A stretch of 10,735 nt of DNA, taken from positions 1 to 10,735 of the forward strand of contig CAADVV010000177.1 of the NCBI GenBank assembly GCA_900752535.1, written 5' to 3'. The DNA is from Bacteroidales bacterium. GTDB lineage: Bacteria > Bacteroidota > Bacteroidia > Bacteroidales > Muribaculaceae. The position numbers and the translations under genes were made by a program. The notes beneath the pieces are model-generated. The model made no database searches and was not told the DNA's origin. It saw only the letters and a list, made by a program, of their open reading frames with translations. Shown piece after piece: positions 5,840-10,735 of this stretch (positions within the stretch are counted from its first letter, which is position 1; every line of letters begins with the position of its first letter).

Positions 5840-6361
5840 ATGGCCATCACAGCATTTCGCACGACATCACGAGCCGCCGACATCCGCGAGGAGCAGTTCC
5901 TGCGCATTGTCGACGAGCACAGCCAGCTGATTTCCAAGATATGCTACATGTATGCCGAAGACACAGACCACTTCAACGACCTCTATCAGGAGACGCTGGC
6001 CAATCTGTGGCAAGGGATGGACTCTTTCAGAGGCGACTCGCGTATCTCGACATGGATCTATCGCATGACCATCAACTCATGCGTCACATTCTACAGACGC
6101 CACCGCCGCCATTCGGCCGACACAGTGCCCCTGGACTCACTCATGGGAGTGGCCGGAGACGACGGTGTCCGCCTCAACAACCTGAAAGAGATGTATCGCC
6201 TTATTTCGACACTTGACCGCGTCGAAAAAGCCATCATACTGATGTGGCTCGACGAGCGGACATATGATGAAATTGCCGAAGTGACGGGCATGGCGCGCAA
6301 CACCGTTGCCACGCGCCTGCGGCGCATAAAACAGAAGCTTGCACGACGCGCCAACGAATAG
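5840..6361 (+). CDS. ECF-type RNA polymerase sigma factor (second)
   Basis: A 173-residue sigma-70 family protein with region 2 at about 18-90 (FNDLYQETLANLWQGMDSF, then STWIYRMTINSCVTFYRR) and region 4 at about 122-168 with the helix-turn-helix TYDEIAEVTGMARNTVATRL. The short linker holds no extra domain. It is clearly distinct from the sigma factor at 3838-4428. It heads a tight run: a membrane protein starts 30 bp after its stop, and a lipoprotein hydrolase follows. That layout fits a sigma factor cotranscribed with its membrane-bound regulator. No consensus promoter is visible in the 61-bp gap upstream. That gap has a 4-bp hairpin (CGGC/GCCG, 5789-5800) and the repeated words TAACGA and AAACGAAACG. 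It may use its own ECF promoter or read through from the HAD gene. Confidence 0.92.
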   Translation: MAITAFRTTSRAADIREEQFLRIVDEHSQLISKICYMYAEDTDHFNDLYQETLANLWQGMDSFRGDSRISTWIYRMTINSCVTFYRRHRRHSADTVPLDSLMGVAGDDGVRLNNLKEMYRLISTLDRVEKAIILMWLDERTYDEIAEVTGMARNTVATRLRRIKQKLARRANE

Positions 6362-6391
6362 TCATTAAACACCTAAGCGTAACGAAAACTA

Positions 6392-6946
6392 ATGGAGATT
6401 GAAGACCTGAAATCGGCCTGGAACGCCCAATACATCAAACCCGAGGCAGCCAACCTCGAGCAGATGAGACGGAGTTTTCGCATGGGTTCATACACCGAAC
6501 GGCTCACCTGGCGCATGCTCAGAATGGCAATTCTGCCCTTTATGATATCTCTTTTTATCCCGGTATGCTTCACGTATATGGGAATGTCTCTGTGGATGTC
6601 TGTCTGGGGCTTCGCCGTGATGTTAGCGATGGGAATAATCAACCTTCGCCTGTATCGAGGCATGTCGGAGCTTAATCTCGGCGCTGTCGACACCCGTTCA
6701 GCTCTCAAAAGCGTTATCACATTGCGTCGCCGTCTCGCCCGCGGCGAGATGCTCCGCATCATAACCGCTGTTCCCCTGCTGTGCGCGATGATGGTTGTCT
6801 TCTTCCGGGACTATGACAAATATACTATAATGGGAGCGGTAGCAGGCCTCATCATAGGTGCGGCCATCGGACTCGGCATCCGTCACCGTACGCTCACAAT
6901 AATCAATTCGCTCAAATCAGAGCTGTCCGTGATTGACGGACAATAA
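6392..6946 (+). CDS. four-helix inner-membrane protein, putative anti-sigma or sigma regulator
   Basis: 184 residues. The first 44 are charged and probably cytoplasmic, starting with MEIEDLKSAWNAQY. Four hydrophobic helices follow at about 45-65, 67-87, 119-138 and 144-163, with a basic segment (LRRRLARGEM) between helices 2 and 3. The C-terminal tail is short and polar. An N-terminal ELKxxW-like opening ahead of membrane helices recurs, from memory, in proteins encoded directly after ECF sigma genes in Bacteroidota. The cytoplasmic region has no Cys or His, so it is not a zinc-binding anti-sigma domain. There is no periplasmic FecR-like domain either. The role as regulator rests on position (30 bp after the sigma gene, 18 bp before the hydrolase), not on a recognised domain. 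Confidence 0.75.
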   Translation: MEIEDLKSAWNAQYIKPEAANLEQMRRSFRMGSYTERLTWRMLRMAILPFMISLFIPVCFTYMGMSLWMSVWGFAVMLAMGIINLRLYRGMSELNLGAVDTRSALKSVITLRRRLARGEMLRIITAVPLLCAMMVVFFRDYDKYTIMGAVAGLIIGAAIGLGIRHRTLTIINSLKSELSVIDGQ

Positions 6947-6964
6947 AATCCTTTAACCCACAAA

Positions 6965-8347
6965 ATGGAAAAGCTTATCATAGCCGCTATAGCTCCGCTG
7001 CTCGGAGTGCTGACCGCCTGCGCCGCCCAACCGCCCCTTTCAGGAGCTTGGCTCGGAACTCTTCAGGTTTCATCCGACGCCCGTCTCCGTCTTGTCTTCA
7101 ACCTCGAACAGGCCTCAGACGGCTCGACAGTCTTCACCCTCGACTCGCCCGACCAGGGAGTCAAAGCAATCCCCGGCCAGGTCAGATATATCTCGTCAGA
7201 CTCTCTCAACGTCGGAGTGGCCATGATAGGACTCACATATCAGGGAGCACTTGGCGCTGACGGAGCTATCCACGGAATCTTCAGCCAGGGAGCGCTCACA
7301 CTCCCCATGGAGCTGAAAAGAGGATCGGTAGAAATCAACCGTCCCCAGACTCCCAAACCGCCGTTTCCCTACTCAACCCGCGAAGTAACAATCGAAAACC
7401 CCGACGCACCCGGCGTCACTCTCGCCGCCACGCTGACACTACCTGACGGCTCCAACTCCTCGACGCCGGCTGTGGTAATGGTCTCCGGTTCTGGACTTCA
7501 GAACCGCGACGAAGAAATCATGGGGCACAAGCCATTTGCAGTCATCGCCGACTATCTGGCACGCAACGGCGTGGCCTCGCTCAGATATGACGACCGCGGA
7601 TTTGCCGGCTCGACCGGTGACGCCGCTTCGGCCACAACCCTCGACTTCGCCTCCGACGCCCATGCTGCCCTCGGCTGGCTGCGCAAAAACGGCGAAACAG
7701 GTCTTGCGGGCATCCTCGGGCACAGCGAGGGTGGACTTATTGCGACAATTCTCGCCGCAGGCTCCGACGCCAAATCGCGCCCTGACTTTATTGTCGGGCT
7801 GGGCACTCCGACAATGCGTGGCGACACACTTTTAGTCGCACAGTCGCGTAAAGCCCTCGAATCCGTCGGCCAGCCCGTAATGGTCATCGAAAACTATGCC
7901 GCTGCCCTGAGCGCCCTGTACGAGGCCATGCAGACTCGCGAACCTTCTCAGGCTGCCGGGCTGATTGATGAACTGACAGCAGAATGGCCGCTTAACGAGC
8001 CTATCTATCTACAGCTTAAAGACAATCTCAGACAAGTTTGCGCCACTGCCTCCACCCCGTGGTTTCTGCAGTTTATCCGACTCAATCCCATACCGTTCCT
8101 GAAACGAATCTCATGTCCGGCCATGTTTATCTACGGCTCACGCGACACCCAGGTGGCGCCTACATCAAACATTCCCAACCTGAGCATTTTCGCTCCCGAG
8201 GCCAAACTCAGTGTGCTGCCCGGCCTAAACCACCTGCTACAGCCGGCTCCAACCGGCCGCATTGAAGAATACAGCATGATCGAGCAGACCATTTCGCCCT
8301 CGGCCCTTGAGCAGATTCTTGACTTCATAAAGTCAAAATCTCACTGA
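6965..8347 (+). CDS. lipoprotein alpha/beta hydrolase (serine hydrolase, S9/S33-like)
   Basis: 460 residues. A signal peptide with a lipobox (LTAC, C19) predicts a lipid-anchored envelope protein; no acidic run follows the cysteine, so it probably faces the periplasm. A beta-rich domain (about 25-118, starting SGAWLGTL) precedes the hydrolase fold. The hydrolase carries the family signature VSGSGLQNRDE (173-183), GHKPFAVIADYLAR, LRYDDRGFAGSTGD, the nucleophile elbow GHSEGG (S254), the acid in GSRDTQVAP (D394) and H423 in GLNHLLQP, so the triad is complete. Substrates could be acyl or peptide esters; the sequence does not say which. It is the last gene of the sigma/membrane-protein run, 18 bp behind the four-helix protein. 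If cleavage is by signal peptidase I at the ACA-AQ site instead, it would be a free periplasmic enzyme. Confidence 0.9.
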   Translation: MEKLIIAAIAPLLGVLTACAAQPPLSGAWLGTLQVSSDARLRLVFNLEQASDGSTVFTLDSPDQGVKAIPGQVRYISSDSLNVGVAMIGLTYQGALGADGAIHGIFSQGALTLPMELKRGSVEINRPQTPKPPFPYSTREVTIENPDAPGVTLAATLTLPDGSNSSTPAVVMVSGSGLQNRDEEIMGHKPFAVIADYLARNGVASLRYDDRGFAGSTGDAASATTLDFASDAHAALGWLRKNGETGLAGILGHSEGGLIATILAAGSDAKSRPDFIVGLGTPTMRGDTLLVAQSRKALESVGQPVMVIENYAAALSALYEAMQTREPSQAAGLIDELTAEWPLNEPIYLQLKDNLRQVCATASTPWFLQFIRLNPIPFLKRISCPAMFIYGSRDTQVAPTSNIPNLSIFAPEAKLSVLPGLNHLLQPAPTGRIEEYSMIEQTISPSALEQILDFIKSKSH

Positions 8348-8365
8348 ATCAGCCGATAAAACACG

Positions 8366-8396
8366 GTCAGGCAATTTTTTGTCGTCCGACACTGAC
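8366..8396. repeat. nested dyads upstream of pyrB
   Basis: TGTCG/CGACA (8380-8384 and 8387-8391, 2-base gap) is nested in GTCAG/CTGAC (8366-8370 and 8392-8396), with nine unpaired bases including a T-run on the left. The inner dyad ends about 25 bases before the pyrB -7 box, just upstream of where a -33 element would lie. It could be an operator, or part of a weak 3' end for the hydrolase gene. Confidence 0.3.
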
Positions 8397-8415
8397 ATGA
8401 GATTGATTTTTTCGC

Positions 8416-8423
8416 TAATTTTG
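8416..8423 (+). promoter_or_regulatory. predicted -7 box for the pyrBI operon
   Basis: TAATTTTG is an exact TAnnTTTG element 28 bases before the pyrB ATG. The leader would be only about 22 nt, too short for the leader-peptide attenuation that controls pyrBI in E. coli. No TTTG lies 19-21 bases upstream (the best there is ACTG at 8391-8394), so the promoter may need an activator or be weak. Confidence 0.45.
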
Positions 8424-8451
8424 CGGTTGAACAAACTATTCTCACCGCCAA

Positions 8452-9381
8452 ATGAACCAAAACTCATTGGTGTCAATTGATGACATCACACGCGATCAAA
8501 TCCTTGAGATACTCGACAAAGCCGCATATTTCGAGCGCAATCCCAACCACAAACTCCTTGACGGCAAAATTGTCGCAACACTCTTCTTTGAGCCGTCAAC
8601 ACGTACCCGTCTGAGCTTTGAAACCGCCGTCAACCGTCTCGGAGGACGCATAATCGGTTTCAGCGACGCAGCCACCTCAAGCTCGTCGAAGGGCGAGACC
8701 CTCAAGGACACAATCAAGATGGTGTCAAACTATGTCGACCTGATTATCATGCGCCACTATCTCGAAGGCGCAGCGCGTTATGCCACCGAGGTGACCGAGA
8801 CCCCCATCATCAACGCCGGCGACGGAGCTCATCAGCACCCCTCGCAGACGATGCTCGACCTCTACTCCATACGCAAGACTCAGGGACGTCTAAACGACCT
8901 GACCATCACTCTGGTGGGCGACCTGAAATACGGACGCACAGTCCACTCGCTCATCATGGCCATGAAATATTTCAACCCGACATTCCGCTTCGTCGCCTGC
9001 GACGAGCTGCGCATGCCCGAGGTCTACAAACAATTTTGCCGTGACAACGGCATACGTTTCACAGAGCACACTGACTTCTCACAGGAAGTCATCAACACCT
9101 CAGACATCATCTATATGACGCGCGTGCAGCGCGAGCGTTTCGCTGACATTGCCGAATATGAAGCAGTCAAGGACCTATACACGCTCAACAACGCCATGCT
9201 CGGCGGCGCCCGCGAAAATCTGCGCATACTACACCCGCTCCCCCGCATTAACGAAATCTCCCAGGACGTTGATGACAATCCCAAAGCCTACTACTTCGAA
9301 CAGGCCCGCAACGGCCTCTTTGTCAGACAGGCCCTGATATGTCGCGCACTTCAGATTGACGTCAACCCCTCAAAAGACTGA
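8452..9381 (+). CDS. pyrB: aspartate carbamoyltransferase, catalytic chain
   Basis: Catalyses carbamoyl phosphate plus aspartate to N-carbamoylaspartate, the committed step of de novo pyrimidine synthesis, in the cytoplasm. At 309 residues it has the usual length. The carbamoyl-phosphate site is FFEPSTRTRLSFE (45-57, STRTR at 49-53). The mobile loop contributes SSKGETL (S79, K80). Further active-site segments are HQHPSQTMLDL (127-137), KYGRTVHS (R162), YMTRVQRERF (221-230, R224 and Q226) and the LHPLPR loop (260-265), all intact. It is followed 8 bp later by the regulatory chain, which indicates a class B (E. coli-like) c6r6 holoenzyme subject to allosteric nucleotide control. Confidence 0.98.
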   Translation: MNQNSLVSIDDITRDQILEILDKAAYFERNPNHKLLDGKIVATLFFEPSTRTRLSFETAVNRLGGRIIGFSDAATSSSSKGETLKDTIKMVSNYVDLIIMRHYLEGAARYATEVTETPIINAGDGAHQHPSQTMLDLYSIRKTQGRLNDLTITLVGDLKYGRTVHSLIMAMKYFNPTFRFVACDELRMPEVYKQFCRDNGIRFTEHTDFSQEVINTSDIIYMTRVQRERFADIAEYEAVKDLYTLNNAMLGGARENLRILHPLPRINEISQDVDDNPKAYYFEQARNGLFVRQALICRALQIDVNPSKD

Positions 9382-9389
9382 ACCCACCG

Positions 9390-9851
9390 ATGAACACCGA
9401 CAAGAAAGCCCTGGCCGTGGCAGCCCTCTGCGACGGCACCGTCATAGACCACATACCCTCGGCATCGCTTTTCAAGGCCGTCAAGATTCTCGACCTCGAA
9501 AAATACGGCCACACAATGACCATCGGCAACAATCTGCCCAGCAGCAAACTCGGCTCGAAAGGCATCATCAAGATTGCCGGCATGGAATTGCCCGAAACCA
9601 CACTAAACCGTATCGCACTCATAGCGCCCCACGCCAAGGTCAACGTCATCCGCAACTATGAGGTTGTCGAGAAACGCACAGTCAGCCTTCCCGACACTCT
9701 GGTCGGAATTGTGCGCTGTCCCAATCCCAAGTGCATCACCAACAACGAGCCTATGGCCACTCGTTTTTCGGTTATCGACCGCAACGATGTGACCCTTCGC
9801 TGCTGCTACTGCGGTCACAACGTCTCAGCCGACGACGCCATCATCATCTGA
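9390..9851 (+). CDS. pyrI: aspartate carbamoyltransferase, regulatory chain
   Basis: The non-catalytic chain of ATCase, which binds nucleotide effectors (CTP/UTP as inhibitors and ATP as activator in E. coli) and links catalytic trimers. At 153 residues it has the family length. The N-terminal allosteric domain shows the conserved DGTVIDHIPS (15-24) and SSKLGSKGIIKI (51-62). The C-terminal zinc domain has four cysteines in CPNPKC (C110, C115) and CCYC (C138, C141), at positions almost identical to E. coli PyrI. An extra cysteine, C139, lies between the second pair. Its stop codon overlaps the ATG of the next gene by one base, so translation is probably coupled. Confidence 0.97.
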   Translation: MNTDKKALAVAALCDGTVIDHIPSASLFKAVKILDLEKYGHTMTIGNNLPSSKLGSKGIIKIAGMELPETTLNRIALIAPHAKVNVIRNYEVVEKRTVSLPDTLVGIVRCPNPKCITNNEPMATRFSVIDRNDVTLRCCYCGHNVSADDAIII

Positions 9852-10414
9852 TGAAGCAGAACTGGAAACCGGGAACAATGATTTATCCGCTGCCGGCCGT
9901 TCTGGTCAGCTGCGGCACATCCTCGCGCTCCAACTTCCTGACAGTGGCGTGGACCGGTACCGTCTGCACCAACCCCGCCATGTGTTACATCTCGGTCAGA
10001 CCCGAACGCTATTCCTACGGACTCATAAAAGAAACCATGGAGTTCACGATAAACCTGACCTGCGAATCCATGGCCCGCGCCACAGACTGGGCCGGAGTCC
10101 GCTCGGGCCGCGACTGCGACAAATGGGCCGAAACAGGACTGACACCGGAGCCCGGCGTCAAGGTCGGCTGTCCCTCGATAGCCGAGTCGCCGCTGTCGGT
10201 TGAATGTCGCGTCAGAGAAATAATCGCGCTCGGCAGTCACGACATGATTATCGGCGAAGTCGTCAATGTCAGGGCAGACGCAGACCTCATCGACCCCTCC
10301 ACAGGAGCCTTTGACCTCGACGCCGCACGGCTGATAGCCTATAGCCACGGAGCCTACTACCAGTTAGGACCGAAGATAGGCCGGTTTGGCTGGAGCGTCA
10401 AAAAGAAGAAATAA
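9851..10414 (+). CDS. flavin reductase / flavoredoxin family protein (FMN-binding split barrel)
   Basis: 187 residues of the flavin-reductase-like, FMN-binding split-barrel family, which bind FMN and use NAD(P)H or act as electron carriers. The opening segment (PLPAVLVSCG, 12-21) leads into the flavin-contacting part: SNFLTVAWTGTVCTNPAMCY (27-46), then ISVRPERYS and FTINL. A histidine follows in GSHDMIIGEVV (H130), a conserved position in this family. Partner and substrate are unknown. I chose the ATG at 9851 because it sits on the pyrI stop (TGATG overlap) and directly precedes the conserved domain; the frame is also open upstream within pyrI. Linkage to pyrBI suggests co-expression; a link to pyrimidine synthesis is unproven. 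From memory, flavin reductase genes next to pyrBI also occur in Bacteroides. Confidence 0.9.
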   Translation: MKQNWKPGTMIYPLPAVLVSCGTSSRSNFLTVAWTGTVCTNPAMCYISVRPERYSYGLIKETMEFTINLTCESMARATDWAGVRSGRDCDKWAETGLTPEPGVKVGCPSIAESPLSVECRVREIIALGSHDMIIGEVVNVRADADLIDPSTGAFDLDAARLIAYSHGAYYQLGPKIGRFGWSVKKKK

Positions 10415-10438
10415 CCCCCATAAGCATTTTGCAACACC

Positions 10439-10454
10439 TTAATAACCATATTAA
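10439..10454. repeat. AT-rich inverted repeat upstream of glyA
   Basis: TTAATA (10439-10444) and TATTAA (10449-10454) form a perfect 6-bp dyad around ACCA, 37 bases before the glyA ATG. ACCCCCAT occurs twice around it (10414-10421 and 10468-10475). I find no TAnnTTTG box in this 76-bp gap, so either glyA is read from the pyrBI transcript or it has a promoter I cannot recognise. The dyad could be an operator. Confidence 0.35.
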
Positions 10455-10490
10455 CACAACGTTTCACACCCCCATCATCACAAAAGAGAC

Positions 10491-10735
10491 ATGGAGAAAG
10501 ACAAACAGATTTTCGACATCATTGAGCGCGAACACCAGCGCCAGAAAAAAGGCATCGAACTGATTGCCTCAGAAAACTTTGTCAGCGACGAAGTCATGCA
10601 GGCCATGGGTTCGTGCCTGACAAACAAATATGCCGAAGGCTATCCCGGTCACCGCTACTATGGCGGCTGTCAGGTTGCCGGCGAAGCAGAGACTCTCGCA
10701 CAGGTCCGTATCAAGGAGCTTTTCGGCGCCGAATA
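10491..10735 (+). CDS. glyA: serine hydroxymethyltransferase, N-terminal part (runs off the window)
   Basis: Only the first 81 codons are present; the gene continues past the right edge. The encoded enzyme uses PLP to interconvert serine and glycine with tetrahydrofolate, supplying one-carbon units to purine, thymidylate and methionine synthesis. The N-terminal signature is clear: IFDIIEREHQRQKKGIELIA, then SENFVS, then LTNKYAEGYPGHRYYGGC with the conserved tyrosines near the active site. The catalytic lysine lies outside the window. It is 76 bp behind the flavin reductase gene on the same strand. Confidence 0.97.
   Translation, partial: MEKDKQIFDIIEREHQRQKKGIELIASENFVSDEVMQAMGSCLTNKYAEGYPGHRYYGGCQVAGEAETLAQVRIKELFGAE

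Noticed and set aside
8351..8380. Possible intrinsic terminator after the hydrolase gene (T6 at 8375-8380)
   Set aside because: The only stems before the T-run are 3-4 bp with long loops, too weak to call.
9815..10348. 177-residue open frame on the minus strand
   Set aside because: It is antisense to the flavin reductase, whose motifs are intact, and has a Gly/Ala/Val-rich composition typical of a reverse-complement shadow.
10428..10460. Possible glyA promoter starting from TTTG at 10428-10431
   Set aside because: Twenty bases downstream is TAACACAA, which matches only the TA of TAnnTTTG.

Overview
The window reads as a chromosomal segment of a Bacteroidota bacterium, order Bacteroidales. 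Muribaculaceae is my best guess at family, but that is inference. The evidence is a Rho factor with a very long disordered insert, several near-perfect Bacteroidota promoters (TTTG, about 20 bases, TAnnTTTG), weak Shine-Dalgarno signals, and pyrB-pyrI followed by a flavin reductase and glyA. I see no insertion sequence, phage gene, CRISPR array, tRNA or rRNA. This is core genome with some less familiar regulatory and accessory pieces.

Left part (1-4428), all genes on the minus strand: transcription termination factor rho, a class I mannose-6-phosphate isomerase (manA), and an ECF sigma factor with no anti-sigma gene beside it. Each has its own recognisable promoter. The rho leader is about 320 nt. 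It carries a pyrimidine-rich, G-poor tract inside a possible 31-codon leader ORF, plus two hairpins. The sigma-manA junction holds a 15-bp stem-loop that runs directly into the manA -33 box. A stretch of about 380 bp (4429-4808) separates the minus-strand block from the plus-strand block.

Middle part (4809-8347), plus strand: a 72-residue small protein of unknown function, a HAD-family phosphatase with a TTG start, a second ECF sigma factor, a four-helix membrane protein that may be its regulator, and a lipoprotein alpha/beta hydrolase. The last three are separated by only 30 and 18 bp and look like one transcription unit, so the hydrolase may be an output of, or an accessory to, the sigma/membrane-protein pair.

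Right part (8452-10735), plus strand: pyrB and pyrI, the catalytic and regulatory chains of aspartate carbamoyltransferase (second step of de novo pyrimidine synthesis), 8 bp apart. A flavin reductase follows, its ATG overlapping the pyrI stop by one base. The 5' end of glyA (serine hydroxymethyltransferase) is cut by the window edge.

The points most worth a second look are the rho leader, the AT-hook-like repeats in the Rho disordered region, the sigma/four-helix/hydrolase module, and the stacked dyads between the first sigma gene and manA. I found no clear novel defence or mobile system here.
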